In this document: in pieces, positions 1-9,056 of the stretch
How positions within the stretch are numbered: position 1 is the stretch's first letter
Layout: each line of letters starts with the position of its first letter
Made by a program: the position numbers and the translations under genes
DNA from: Ferruginibacter sp.
GTDB taxonomy: Bacteria > Bacteroidota > Bacteroidia > Chitinophagales > Chitinophagaceae
Length of the DNA stretch: 64,000 nt
Direction: 5' to 3'
NCBI GenBank assembly: GCA_016786725.1
Contig: JAEUVU010000014.1
Location: forward strand, 40,074 to 104,073
The notes under the pieces: generated by a model
What the model was told of the DNA's origin: nothing
Databases searched by the model: none
Seen by the model: the letters and a program-made list of their open reading frames with translations, nothing else

Positions 1-2
1 GG

Positions 3-89
3 TGGGATGTCGAAACCGGGGCTATATTAAATTATCCCGTCTTCGACAGGCTCAGGCTGACAGTAAAACTTAATAAAAAGTTTTTTTAA
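3..89 (+). CDS. Possible C-terminal end of an upstream gene (partial)
   Basis: The third frame is open from the window edge to a TAA at 87-89 and gives 28 residues ending in LRLTVKLNKKFF. Alternating hydrophobic residues and a terminal phenylalanine would suit the last strand of an outer-membrane beta-barrel, but this is a weak inference from a very short piece. The middle of the stretch coincides with a sequence resembling a dispersed repeat (36-63), so the open frame may be accidental. Confidence 0.3.
   Translation, partial: WDVETGAILNYPVFDRLRLTVKLNKKFF
36..63. repeat. Possible dispersed repeat (TTCGACAGGCTCAGGCTGACA type)
   Basis: The core TTCGACAGGCTCAGGCTGAC resembles a short sequence I recall as frequent between genes of environmental Bacteroidota. 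There is no second full copy in this window, so the call rests on memory of the family. The remainder of 64-289 is AT-rich, and I see no gene or clear promoter in it. Confidence 0.35.
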
Positions 90-289
90 CCGCTACACAC
101 TAATTTTTTCTCACGCTTTCATTTATCAATTTATTCAGTTAAATTAGTGGGCTAAACAATAGCGCTCTAAGAAATCGTTCTGCTATAATTTACCTGCCCA
201 ATATCAGCAAAACCAATTGTTCACGCTGTATGATCATCTCAAAAAAAGTTCGCCAGCCGAAAGTATTGGCATATTACCTAACGCAGTAA

Positions 290-3200
290 ATGATCGTTAT
301 GAAAAAAATTGTTGTACGGGGTTTTAAAACTGAGCAACTTCCTCCCGCAGAAGCACAATCAGCCAAAGACAGTAAACTGGAGCTAAAAGCTTCTTATCAA
401 TTCAGCACATCCAGGGCTGCGGCACCGGTACATGAGCTTGAGTTTGAAAAAACCGATGTACTGGAATTTGTTTTTGACGACAACACTTCCTGGATGGGAA
501 GTTCAGACATTATCCACGACATATTTCCCGAAGCGGCTAACCAGAAACGTGCAGCCAACGAAAGTTTTGAGATACCGATGTATTTAAAAACTGATGAGGC
601 TAACCGGGGGCTGCTGGGTGATATTGCTGTAAAGGTTCTGAACGTTTTTGCAAAAAAGGCCGTATCACAAAAAGTAATTGATATAGCAACAAGGCTTGAG
701 AAAAAAGCTTTGGAAAATATGAGCGGTGTGTATGCTGTTGATGCAAATTTCAGGCTCGGTAAAGCAACCATAAAAAATGCAGATAAACCTTACCTGCTTT
801 TTCTGCATGGCACCAATTCATCAACGGCAGGTTCTTTTGGTGAGTTAAGAGGATCGGAACTGTGGGCCAATATGCAGTCAATCTACGGGCAAAATATCAT
901 TGCCCTGCAGCATGAAACTATGACCAGGAGCCCGATACAGAATGTGATCAGTCTTTTTAAAGCATTGCCTCAAACCTGCACGCTTCATGTGATATCACAC
1001 TCAAGAGGCGGTTTGGTGGGGGATGTGCTGGCCCGTTTCAGCAACGGCAATACCGGTTTTACACCTGCCGAACTTGCTTATCTTGCCAAAACAGAGCGTG
1101 CCGAAGATGTTGCAGATATTAAAACACTGCAGCAACTTGCATCGGGCAAAAATGTTGTTGTAGATAAATTCATTCGTGTTGCATGCCCGGCCTACGGTAC
1201 AACCATCTTATCAAAACGGCTTGATCATTTTTTAAACATCAGTTTAAATTTACTAGGCACTTTGTTCGGGCCGGTTGGCGCTGCATTAACCAGCGAATTT
1301 AAAGAACTGATCTCGGCTGCTGTTGACACCAAGAATGATCCCGACCAGTTACCCGGCCTGGAAGCGATGAACCCTGCATCTCCGTTTTTAAAAGTGCTCA
1401 ACAATCCTGATAATGCCATCAAAGGCCCGCTAACAGTTATCTCCGGTAACTGCGGTATCAAATTCAATTTAAAAGCCCTGCTCATTATTGCCAGTAAATT
1501 ATTTTACCTGCGGGATAATGACCTGGTGGTTGATACCAAATCAATGTACTGTGGCTCCAGACGAAATATTCCGATACAGTATTTTTTTGATGAAGGCCCC
1601 GAAGTGGATCATGTGCATTATTTTAAAAACAAAAAAACACAGGATGCACTTTTGCTGGCTTTAAAAACTACAACAGCTACCATTCCCAACTTTGTTACTT
1701 ACCAGCAGTCACTGCAGGCTGCATTGGAACGTAATGCCTTGCTTGGCCTTGACGGAGGCGATGTGTACACAGATAAGGTAACCGGTAAAAAACCAATCGC
1801 TATTTTATTGCCGGGCATTATGGGCTCCAACCTGGCTGATGGAAAAAATAAAGTGTGGATCAATTATGCCCGTTTTCTTATTGGCGAATTGAGCAGGCTT
1901 GATATTTCTAAGAAAAATATTACGGCGCCTTCGCTTATCAGAACATCTTACAAAAAACTTGTTGACTATTTAAGCGCCGAATATGATGTTGTAACATTTG
2001 CTTTCGACTGGCGCATGCCTTTGGCAGAAGCTGCTGAATTGTTAAAGGCAAAGATTGAGCAATATCTTGCTTTTAAAGTGCCGATAAAAATAATCGGCCA
2101 CTCCATGGGCGGTGTTGTTACACGTGATTTTATCATTAACCATCCGGCTACGTGGAATAAACTTAACAGTTCAAAAGATTTTAAACTGATTTTACTGGGA
2201 GCCCCGCTGGGCGGCTCATACCGCATACCTTATGTACTGGCTGGTAAAGATTCTATTATTAATCAGATAGCAAAGATTGACCTGAAACATACCAAGAAAG
2301 AATTGCTGGATATGTTCCGCAGATACCCTGGTTTATTGGGATTGCTGCCTCTTGCAAAGGAAGATAAACGTGATTTTGCAGATGAGAATACCTGGCTTGA
2401 GATGAAGAAAGCATCATTGTTCGACTGGAATATTCCTGATAAAAAAGACCTTCAGTTCTGGGGAAATTATCGGGACAATGTTCTGGCAAAGATGGAGTCC
2501 ATCAAAATGGATAACATTATTTACATAGCAGGTAAAGATGATGCAACTGTTTGCGGCTACGAGATCAACAATGCACTGCCAGATGAAAAGATAATTTTTA
2601 AAAGCACTGCAGAAGGAGATCAGTCGGTAACCTGGGAAACGGGTATTCCTAAACAACTATTAACTACCGACCGGTTGTATTATGTAAACGTATCGCATGG
2701 CGCTTTGGCAAACAATGCAGATATATTCAACGGCATTGCCGAGATATTAAAAAATGGCAAAACAGAATTGCTCAGCAGGAACCGCCCTGTATTAAGAGGC
2801 GCCGGGGCAGTTGAATTTGATACCGTTGAAGAAGAAGTTTATGAAACAGATGAGTTATCGCTTGAGCAAAACATTCTTGGTATAAAGGAAAAGCCAGCGG
2901 CAGGGCGTGCAGCTACTGTGCCATTGAAAGTAAGCGTAAGCAACGGCGATCTTTTCTACAGCCGATATCCCATCATGGTTGGGCATTTTATTAATGATGG
3001 CATAACCAGTGCAGAAAGGGTGATAGATAATTACAGCGGCGGACAGTTGAGCCAGCGGCATAAACTAAATATGTATCCTGGTGCAGTTGGTACTAATGAA
3101 GTGTTTGTAAACTTTAAAAATGAATTTAAAGGAACGGTTGTCATCGGCCTTGGAGCGCCCGGCAGGCTTAGCTCTTACCAGTTGGCACAAACGGTGGAAC

Positions 3201-5620
3201 AGGGTGTTATTAAATACATGCTGGAGCTGATAAATCTTTATAACAAAAAGGAAACTGCTTATCTGCCTGCAGAAACAGGCATATCGGTATTGCACATTGG
3301 CTGCGGTTACGGTGGATTGTCAATTGAAAGTTCAATACGCTCAATAATTCTTGGTGTGCAAAACGCCAACAGGAAAATGGAGGAGTTTCAAACCGAAGGT
3401 TTAAAACTGATTGAGCATATAGAATTTGTAGAGTTGTTTGAAGACCGGTGCATGCAATGCCTGTATATTTTAAGCAGGATAGAAAATGAAGAAGACAGTA
3501 GCATCAACATCAGGCTGCCTAAAAAGCAGTACAAAAAATTACTGGGCTCCCGTACCCGTATCCCTATGGAAAGTGAAATGGATTGGTGGAGCCGCATTAC
3601 GGTAGAAATGCATCAGCAAAAAGATGAAGGGTCTGAAGAGTTGGAATCTTCGCTGAGGTTTTCATGCAGCACCGGCAGTGCCAGGGAAGAAGAACGTGAC
3701 CTGCAAACCAGCCCCGAAATTATAAATGAGCTGATAGAAGAAATGAGCACCAATAATAACTGGAATGCCGGTATTGCAAAAACAGTGTTTGAATTACTGA
3801 TACCAAATGATTTTAAAGACGAAATTAAAAAACAAAGCAACGCTTTATGGGTTTTAGATCATGCGGCAGCATCTTATCCATGGGAATTGTTGCAGGACAG
3901 TACCACCAACTCACGGCCGCTTTGCTGTAGCGCCGGTATGATACGGCAACTTAAATTAGAAGATTACCGGTTAAAAGTTGATGGTGTTGTTGGCAAAAAA
4001 GCACTGGTTGTTGGCGATCCTGACCTCAACGGATTTCCTTTTGCACGCCAGTTACCGGGCGCTTTTAAAGAAGGGCACCTGGTAGCATCTATACTCAGTG
4101 AGTATGGTTATGAAATGCCCAATAACTGTTTTAAAAAATCATCAACGCAGATAATTAATGCCTTGTTTAAGGATGAATACAAGATCATTCACCTGGCAGG
4201 CCATGGCATCTTTAATGAAAAGCGGCCAAAGGCTTCGGGTATGTTAATTGGCAACGGGGTATTCTTAAGTACCAAAGAAATTTGCCAGATGAGTAAAGTG
4301 CCCGAACTGGTGTTTGTAAACTGTTGTTTTTTGGGAAAAGTGGATGATAAAAGTGAAGCGCTTTTCAACAAACGTTACAAGCTTGCCGCTAATATTGGTA
4401 CACAACTCATCAGCAATGGCGTAAAAGTAGTGATAGCTGCAGGCTGGGCTGTTGATGATTCCGCAGCCTTGTATTTCACAGGAATTTTTTATCATGCCAT
4501 GCTTGGCGGCAGCAACTTTGGCGATGCTGTTAAAGATGCAAGGGCAAAAACATTTGCCAAATACCCCAATACCAATACCTGGGGCGCTTATCAATGTTAT
4601 GGCGACCCTTTCTTTAAATTAACCGAGTATAAAAGACCGAAAGGATATACTTACAAATATCTTATTGCCCAGGAAGCAGAAAATGATCTCAGCAATCTTA
4701 TTAACCGGGCCGATACCAAAGGAAACTCATCAAAATACCTTTTACAGGATATTGCAGCCATATCTGCTGCTGTGGATGCAGCCGGCATCCGCAATGCGGC
4801 TATTACAGAAAAAGAAGCCCTGGCCTACGATGAATGTAATGATGATGAAAATGCGGTTGCAAAATTTGAAAGTCTGCTTTGTATGGAACAGGCAGATTTT
4901 TCATTAATAGCACTGGAAAAATATTGCAATACCCGAACAAAGCTTTGCGTAAAGAACTGGCAAAGCGGGGTTGAAAAAAATAAGCAACCAGCTAAACTGG
5001 ATAAGGTGATAATTGATCTTAAGCAATTGCTGAACATGAGCCCTACGGCCGAGCGCCTTGGTTTAATGGGCAGCGCCTACAAGCGTAAAGCAATAATGTC
5101 AACTGCCAATACTGATAAAGCAAAGGCATTGATGGTTGCTGCCGGTTACTATAAGCAGGCATACCATATGCCTCACAACAGCAACGCAACCTATGCACTC
5201 ATCAATTGGATGGAAATAGAAAAAATACTTCAGCTTGCTAAAAATATGGCAGGTGTGAAAACCGTCATTAAAAAATACAAATTTGAAACAGCCGGTAATG
5301 CCAGAGAAATGATTGATGCCGCTGTAAAAAAAATGATCAGTGCAGATGCTGATATAGATTTCTGGAGTGAAATAACAAAAGCCAATGCAATTTTGTGTGC
5401 ATGGCTAATGGAAGGTAAGAATACAAAGAAACTTACTGATAATATGGTGATAGAAGCCTATAAAAAAGTATGGGGTATTGCCGGCTCTCAAAATAAAAAA
5501 GTGGCAGAGATAGAGCATTTCGACTTTTTGATATCAGCCTATTCGGGCCTGGCTAAAAAGCCTGCCAACGTAGCTGCCATTAAAAAGATAAAGCGGGAAC
5601 TGGAAAAGATCATCAGGTAG
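290..5620 (+). CDS. Giant CHAT-domain protein with two alpha/beta-hydrolase domains
   Basis: A 1776-residue multidomain protein with no signal peptide, so probably cytoplasmic. Residues about 165-300 form an alpha/beta hydrolase (LFLHGTNSS near 170, nucleophile elbow SHSRGG near 239). Residues about 500-830 form a second, lipase/LCAT-like hydrolase (LLPGIMGSN near 506, GHSMGG at 603-608). Residues about 877-1090 (GDLFYSRYPIMVGHF, VVIGLGAPGRLS) resemble the macro-like N-terminal fold of leucyl aminopeptidase. Residues about 1185-1490 are a CHAT caspase-like protease with the dyad His1305 (HLAGHGIF) and Cys1345/1346 (VFVNCC). The tail (SPTAERLGLMGSAYKRKA near 1585) resembles the TPR-like TRAF-binding domain. 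CHAT proteases are known from bacterial defence (gasdermin and Craspase systems). A role as a self-contained proteolytic/lipolytic effector is inference. The gene stands alone. ATG at 290 or 299 (MKKIVVRG) could start it; neither has a good ribosome site. Confidence 0.85.
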   Translation: MIVMKKIVVRGFKTEQLPPAEAQSAKDSKLELKASYQFSTSRAAAPVHELEFEKTDVLEFVFDDNTSWMGSSDIIHDIFPEAANQKRAANESFEIPMYLKTDEANRGLLGDIAVKVLNVFAKKAVSQKVIDIATRLEKKALENMSGVYAVDANFRLGKATIKNADKPYLLFLHGTNSSTAGSFGELRGSELWANMQSIYGQNIIALQHETMTRSPIQNVISLFKALPQTCTLHVISHSRGGLVGDVLARFSNGNTGFTPAELAYLAKTERAEDVADIKTLQQLASGKNVVVDKFIRVACPAYGTTILSKRLDHFLNISLNLLGTLFGPVGAALTSEFKELISAAVDTKNDPDQLPGLEAMNPASPFLKVLNNPDNAIKGPLTVISGNCGIKFNLKALLIIASKLFYLRDNDLVVDTKSMYCGSRRNIPIQYFFDEGPEVDHVHYFKNKKTQDALLLALKTTTATIPNFVTYQQSLQAALERNALLGLDGGDVYTDKVTGKKPIAILLPGIMGSNLADGKNKVWINYARFLIGELSRLDISKKNITAPSLIRTSYKKLVDYLSAEYDVVTFAFDWRMPLAEAAELLKAKIEQYLAFKVPIKIIGHSMGGVVTRDFIINHPATWNKLNSSKDFKLILLGAPLGGSYRIPYVLAGKDSIINQIAKIDLKHTKKELLDMFRRYPGLLGLLPLAKEDKRDFADENTWLEMKKASLFDWNIPDKKDLQFWGNYRDNVLAKMESIKMDNIIYIAGKDDATVCGYEINNALPDEKIIFKSTAEGDQSVTWETGIPKQLLTTDRLYYVNVSHGALANNADIFNGIAEILKNGKTELLSRNRPVLRGAGAVEFDTVEEEVYETDELSLEQNILGIKEKPAAGRAATVPLKVSVSNGDLFYSRYPIMVGHFINDGITSAERVIDNYSGGQLSQRHKLNMYPGAVGTNEVFVNFKNEFKGTVVIGLGAPGRLSSYQLAQTVEQGVIKYMLELINLYNKKETAYLPAETGISVLHIGCGYGGLSIESSIRSIILGVQNANRKMEEFQTEGLKLIEHIEFVELFEDRCMQCLYILSRIENEEDSSINIRLPKKQYKKLLGSRTRIPMESEMDWWSRITVEMHQQKDEGSEELESSLRFSCSTGSAREEERDLQTSPEIINELIEEMSTNNNWNAGIAKTVFELLIPNDFKDEIKKQSNALWVLDHAAASYPWELLQDSTTNSRPLCCSAGMIRQLKLEDYRLKVDGVVGKKALVVGDPDLNGFPFARQLPGAFKEGHLVASILSEYGYEMPNNCFKKSSTQIINALFKDEYKIIHLAGHGIFNEKRPKASGMLIGNGVFLSTKEICQMSKVPELVFVNCCFLGKVDDKSEALFNKRYKLAANIGTQLISNGVKVVIAAGWAVDDSAALYFTGIFYHAMLGGSNFGDAVKDARAKTFAKYPNTNTWGAYQCYGDPFFKLTEYKRPKGYTYKYLIAQEAENDLSNLINRADTKGNSSKYLLQDIAAISAAVDAAGIRNAAITEKEALAYDECNDDENAVAKFESLLCMEQADFSLIALEKYCNTRTKLCVKNWQSGVEKNKQPAKLDKVIIDLKQLLNMSPTAERLGLMGSAYKRKAIMSTANTDKAKALMVAAGYYKQAYHMPHNSNATYALINWMEIEKILQLAKNMAGVKTVIKKYKFETAGNAREMIDAAVKKMISADADIDFWSEITKANAILCAWLMEGKNTKKLTDNMVIEAYKKVWGIAGSQNKKVAEIEHFDFLISAYSGLAKKPANVAAIKKIKRELEKIIR

Positions 5621-5710
5621 CCGGGCATAACCGATAAAAATTAAATATGTAGCCATATTTTACGGGTACCACCAATTAAAAGGGTATAAATACCAGGTTG
5701 ATTTCTATGA

Positions 5711-5742
5711 TTTGGCATTTATATTGTTGGGCATTATCTTTG
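5711..5742 (+). promoter_or_regulatory. Bacteroidota-type promoter of rpsP
   Basis: TTTG at 5711-5714 is followed, after a 20-base spacer, by TATCTTTG at 5735-5742. This matches the Bacteroidota -33 TTTG / -7 TAnnTTTG pattern exactly. The rpsP ATG lies 54 bases downstream. Confidence 0.7.
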
Positions 5743-5796
5743 TCCTCCTTTTTTAAGGAATAAACCCTATTTAATAACAACCAAAAATTTCTATTT

Positions 5797-6303
5797 ATGG
5801 CTGTAAAAATGAGACTGCAAAGGCATGGCTCAAAAAAGCGCCCTTTTTACTTCATCGTTGTAGCAGATGGCCGTGCGCCACGTGACGGTAAATTCATCCA
5901 AAAATTAGGTACTTACAATCCTTTAACGGTTCCTGCAACTATACAGGTAGACCGTCAGAAGGCATTGGACTGGCTGCAAAAAGGTGCTCAACCCACCGAT
6001 ACTGTACGCCGCATCCTTTCTTTCAAGGGGGTGTTGTACCTGAAACACTTACTTCGTGGTGTAAGCTTAGGCTTATTTGACGAAGCAGGTGCCATGGAAA
6101 AATTCACTGCATGGACAGCAGAGCACGACTCTAATGTTGCCCGCCGCCAGGGAGCCCATAAAAAGGCCCGTAACGAAAGCCGCAACCAACCTGTTGTAAA
6201 GAAAGTGGAAGCTAAAACAGAAGCAAAAGCGGAAGCAGCAGAACCTGCTGAAGAAGCCAAGGCTGATGTGACACCAACCGAAGAAACTAAAACAGAAGAA
6301 TAA
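5797..6303 (+). CDS. rpsP: 30S ribosomal protein S16
   Basis: Small-subunit ribosomal protein bS16, which helps assemble and stabilise 16S rRNA. The N-terminus [19 protein letters not shown] and the following GTYNPL block are the standard S16 signature. The globular core ends near residue 85. The remaining half is an extension ending in an Ala/Glu/Lys-rich tail (residues about 135-168), which makes the protein about twice the length of the E. coli one; long acidic tails are common in Bacteroidota S16. It is followed by a strong terminator and then rimM, the usual neighbour, whose product acts on the same part of the ribosome. Confidence 0.97.
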   Translation: MAVKMRLQRHGSKKRPFYFIVVADGRAPRDGKFIQKLGTYNPLTVPATIQVDRQKALDWLQKGAQPTDTVRRILSFKGVLYLKHLLRGVSLGLFDEAGAMEKFTAWTAEHDSNVARRQGAHKKARNESRNQPVVKKVEAKTEAKAEAAEPAEEAKADVTPTEETKTEE

Positions 6304-6329
6304 TTAACCTCTGTTCCGTTAATTCTTTT

Positions 6330-6359
6330 AAAGTCCTGATTTTTTATCAGGACTTTTTT
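6330..6359 (+). terminator. Rho-independent terminator after rpsP
   Basis: The stem AAGTCCTGAT / ATCAGGACTT with a short T loop is followed by a run of T, 27 bases after the rpsP stop. It suggests that rimM is transcribed separately. Confidence 0.85.
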
Positions 6360-6360
6360 A

Positions 6361-6388
6361 TTTGTCATTTCGACGAAGGAGAAATCTG
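6361..6388. repeat. Possible dispersed repeat (GTCATTTCGACGAAGGAG type)
   Basis: The string GTCATTTCGACGAAGGAG and its continuation match a short sequence I recall as recurrent in intergenic DNA of Bacteroidota. Only one copy is in the window. The rest of the gap up to rimM holds a short AGCTT-rich repeat (6509-6530) and a TATCTTGC box just before the rimM start; no gene is evident. Confidence 0.4.
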
Positions 6389-6547
6389 CTGAATAAAATT
6401 GTTTAGATGATGTTACCAACATTTGTTCAACGGGCATCATCGTTACGCCGCAATCCTTTCACCGGCATACCCAATGGCAACTTTTTTTGACCAGGATGTT
6501 TGCCCATTGAAGCTTGTAGCTTACAGCTTCTTTGTATCTTGCACACA

Positions 6548-7063
6548 ATGAACCAATATTTTAAAATAGGCAAACTTGCTGCCAGCACCGGCTTAAAAGG
6601 CGAACTGGTTTTACAGCATAACCTCGGAAAGAAAAATACTTTCAAAGGATTGGAAGCCATTTTCCTCGAAGATAAAAAAGACAGCTTCATTCCATATTTT
6701 CTGGAGACAACAAAGATCCGGAGTGAGAATGAAACAGTGATAAAACTCGAAGGCATTGATATTGTAGAAGCTGCCCGTAAACTAACTCCTAAAGATGTAT
6801 GGCTGGCAGAAGATGATTTTAAAAAATTTGCAGCTAAATCTTCACCCATTTCTTTGCTGGGTTTTAATGTCATCAATGAAGGCGAAAACCTGGGTGAGAT
6901 ACTGGAAGTGATAGAACAGCCGCACCAGGTTTTATGCTCCATACTTTTAAATGGTAAAGAAGCATTGATACCGATCCATGAAGAAAGCCTTGAAAAAGTA
7001 GATGCTAAGAACAGGAAGGTTTATGTTGACCTGCCGGATGGTTTGCTGGATATTTACAAGTAG
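6548..7063 (+). CDS. rimM: Ribosome maturation factor RimM
   Basis: Binds S19 in the 30S head and assists late 16S rRNA maturation. The protein has 171 residues: an N-terminal RimM barrel (YFKIGKLAASTGLKGEL at 4-20) and a C-terminal PRC-barrel ending in ALIPIHEESLEKVD and VDLPDGLLDIY, the family hallmark. I chose ATG 6548 because the reading frame upstream (TTG 6500) is non-conserved repeat DNA. The stop codon TAG at 7061-7063 is formed by the left end of a 96-bp palindromic element, so the last codon context may have been set by that insertion. Confidence 0.95.
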   Translation: MNQYFKIGKLAASTGLKGELVLQHNLGKKNTFKGLEAIFLEDKKDSFIPYFLETTKIRSENETVIKLEGIDIVEAARKLTPKDVWLAEDDFKKFAAKSSPISLLGFNVINEGENLGEILEVIEQPHQVLCSILLNGKEALIPIHEESLEKVDAKNRKVYVDLPDGLLDIYK

Positions 7064-7157
7064 GTGTCTGGCCACTACTAATAGTCTTTAAAATTTCAGA
7101 GTATTAATTCTATAAAAAATATAAAAAATCGAGAGAAAGCCTAGTGGCCTGACACCT
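7062..7157. mobile_element. 96-bp terminal-inverted-repeat element, copy 1
   Basis: The ends are 16-base inverted repeats: AGGTGTCTGGCCACTA at 7062-7077 and TAGTGGCCTGACACCT at 7142-7157, pairing at 15 of 16 positions with one T-T mismatch. The interior is AT-rich. The element overlaps the rimM stop codon and ends on the base before the dinB ATG, so it is the whole gap. An equal-length relative lies at 9057-9152. No ORF is inside. It is either a MITE-like element or a structured RNA hairpin. Confidence 0.75.
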
Positions 7158-8309
7158 ATGTCATCTCCTCAACGCATCATAGCACATTTAGACCTGGATA
7201 CTTTTTTTCTCTCGGTTGAATTGCTCAATCATCCCGAGCATATTGGTAAACCTGCATTTGTTGGTGGCAGGGAAAGAGGAGTAGTTACATCCGCCAGTTA
7301 CGAAGCAAGAGCTTTTGGTGTACGCAGCGGCATGCCCAGCAAAAAAGCGCTGCAACTTTGTCCGCATGCAATTGTACTGGGCGGGAGCAGGGGAGAATAC
7401 AGCCGATACAGCCGTTGGGTTACTCAAATTATTGAGGCCAAAGCACCACTCTTTGAAAAGGCTTCAGTTGATGAATTTTATATTGATCTTACCGGTATGC
7501 AGAAATTTTTTGATCCGCTGCAATGGATGATAGACCTGCGGAAGGAAATAATGGATGAAACCAAACTACCCATTTCGTTCGGACTTGCCAGCAATAAAAT
7601 GATGGCGAAAATCGCCACTGATGAGGCCAAACCCAATGGCTATTTACAGGTGCCCTTTGGAAAAGAGAAAGAGTTTTTAGCGCCTATGAAAGTGAGTAAG
7701 ATACCCGGAGTGGGTGAACATACTTACGAAGTGCTGAAAGCGATGGGTATTGTAACCATTAAAGACATCAGCGAAAAAACAAAGGAAGAACTTGAAGAGC
7801 GGTTGGGAAAATGGGGTATTGATCTCTGGTACAAAAGCCAGGGCATTCATCATGGTGAAGTGGCAAATTATCACGAGGCCAAATCCATTTCAAGTGAACA
7901 CACTTTTAATGAGAACAAAACTGATATTGCTTACCTGAAAAGCGAACTCGTAAGACTTACAGAAAAGATTGCTTTTGAATTGCGGCAGGATGAAAAAGTT
8001 GCCGGTTGTGTAGCAGTTAAGATACGTTATCATGATTTTGAAACGGTATCCCGGCAAACTACCATTCCATACAGTTGTGCTGATGATGAATTTATCCCGG
8101 TTGTGAAAGAATTGTTTGATAAATTATATAAGAAAGGCGAACCGGTTCGCCTGCTGGGCGTACGTTTGAGCGAACTAACCAATGATGCCATACAAACCAA
8201 TCTCTTTGATGATGTGGAGAAGAAAAATGATCTTTACAAAGCTATAGATAATGTTAAAAATCGCTTTGGAAAGAATTCTCTGAACAGGGCATCGTCTTCT
8301 AAAAAGTAG
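7158..8309 (+). CDS. dinB: DNA polymerase IV (Y-family translesion polymerase)
   Basis: Error-prone polymerase that copies past damaged template bases. It has 383 residues, a normal length. The palm shows HLDLDTFFLSVE with metal-binding Asp12, and SVDEFYIDL with Asp105 and catalytic Glu106. The fingers motif YEARAFGVRSGMP and the helix-hairpin-helix KIPGVGEHTYEVL (thumb) are present, and the little-finger domain follows from about residue 245. The ATG directly abuts the right end of the 96-bp palindromic element, so its leader must contain that hairpin or start within it. A beta-clamp-type sequence QTNLFDD occurs near residue 350. Confidence 0.95.
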   Translation: MSSPQRIIAHLDLDTFFLSVELLNHPEHIGKPAFVGGRERGVVTSASYEARAFGVRSGMPSKKALQLCPHAIVLGGSRGEYSRYSRWVTQIIEAKAPLFEKASVDEFYIDLTGMQKFFDPLQWMIDLRKEIMDETKLPISFGLASNKMMAKIATDEAKPNGYLQVPFGKEKEFLAPMKVSKIPGVGEHTYEVLKAMGIVTIKDISEKTKEELEERLGKWGIDLWYKSQGIHHGEVANYHEAKSISSEHTFNENKTDIAYLKSELVRLTEKIAFELRQDEKVAGCVAVKIRYHDFETVSRQTTIPYSCADDEFIPVVKELFDKLYKKGEPVRLLGVRLSELTNDAIQTNLFDDVEKKNDLYKAIDNVKNRFGKNSLNRASSSKK

Positions 8310-8333
8310 ATTTGCAATTACATGGATTAAGGT

Positions 8334-8386
8334 GAATTACACTAATTATTTTTAACAAAATCCAATTCGTGTAATTAGTGTAATTC
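8334..8386. repeat. Palindromic repeat (GAATTACACTAATTA type)
   Basis: A perfect 15-base inverted repeat: GAATTACACTAATTA at 8334-8348 and its complement TAATTAGTGTAATTC at 8372-8386. Further partial units (TTCGT, AAATTAGTG) continue to 8400. A related but degenerate palindrome lies at 45846-45921. It sits in the leader of the peroxiredoxin gene. Confidence 0.7.
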
Positions 8387-8413
8387 GTTTAAATTAGTGT
8401 CATTAAAATATTT

Positions 8414-9052
8414 ATGAGTTTAAGATTAGGGGATACGGCTCCCAACTTTCAGGCAAAAACATCTTTGGGCGAAATTGATTTTTACGAATATCTAGGCGAT
8501 AGCTGGGGAATTTTATTTTCGCATCCTGCAGATTATACACCTGTTTGTACAACCGAACTGGGACGTACCGCTGCATTAAAAGATGAATTTGCAAAACGTA
8601 ATGTAAAAGTACTTGCATTGAGTGTTGACCCGGTAGATAGGCACCTGGGCTGGATAGGTGATATCAATGAAACACAAAACTGTACTGTTGATTTTCCCAT
8701 AGTGGCAGATGATGACAGAAAAATTTCTGAATTGTACGATTTTATTCACCCCAATGCATCAGCAACTGCAACGGTTCGTTCGCTGGTGGTTATTGGCCCT
8801 GATAAAACTGTAAAACTCATCATTACTTATCCCGCATCAACAGGAAGAAATTTTGTGGAAGTGTTACGTGTGGTGGATTCCTTGCAGCTTACTGCCCATT
8901 ACAGTGTAGCTACACCAGCCGATTGGCGCCAGGGCGAAGATGTGATTGTAGTGCCGGCTGTAAGCACAGAAGATGCGATCAAAAAATTTCCGAAAGGAGT
9001 GGAGGTTGTAAAACCGTATTTGCGTTATACGCCGCAACCAAATGTTGATTGA
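8414..9052 (+). CDS. 1-Cys peroxiredoxin (Prx6 family)
   Basis: Thiol peroxidase that reduces hydrogen peroxide and organic hydroperoxides in the cytoplasm. The 212-residue length and long C-terminal extension identify the Prx6 subfamily. The peroxidatic cysteine is Cys45 in HPADYTPVCTTELG. No conserved resolving cysteine is seen, so an external thiol must recycle it. The Prx6-type tail includes STGRNFVEVLRVVDSLQL and WRQGEDVIVVPAV. It converges with the pseudouridine synthase gene downstream across the second 96-bp palindromic element. Confidence 0.95.
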   Translation: MSLRLGDTAPNFQAKTSLGEIDFYEYLGDSWGILFSHPADYTPVCTTELGRTAALKDEFAKRNVKVLALSVDPVDRHLGWIGDINETQNCTVDFPIVADDDRKISELYDFIHPNASATATVRSLVVIGPDKTVKLIITYPASTGRNFVEVLRVVDSLQLTAHYSVATPADWRQGEDVIVVPAVSTEDAIKKFPKGVEVVKPYLRYTPQPNVD

Positions 9053-9056
9053 TTCA

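Noticed and set aside
2250..5040. Several 60-110 residue minus-strand ORFs inside the CHAT gene
   Set aside because: They overlap a long, domain-rich plus-strand gene and show no domain or start signal; they follow from its codon composition.
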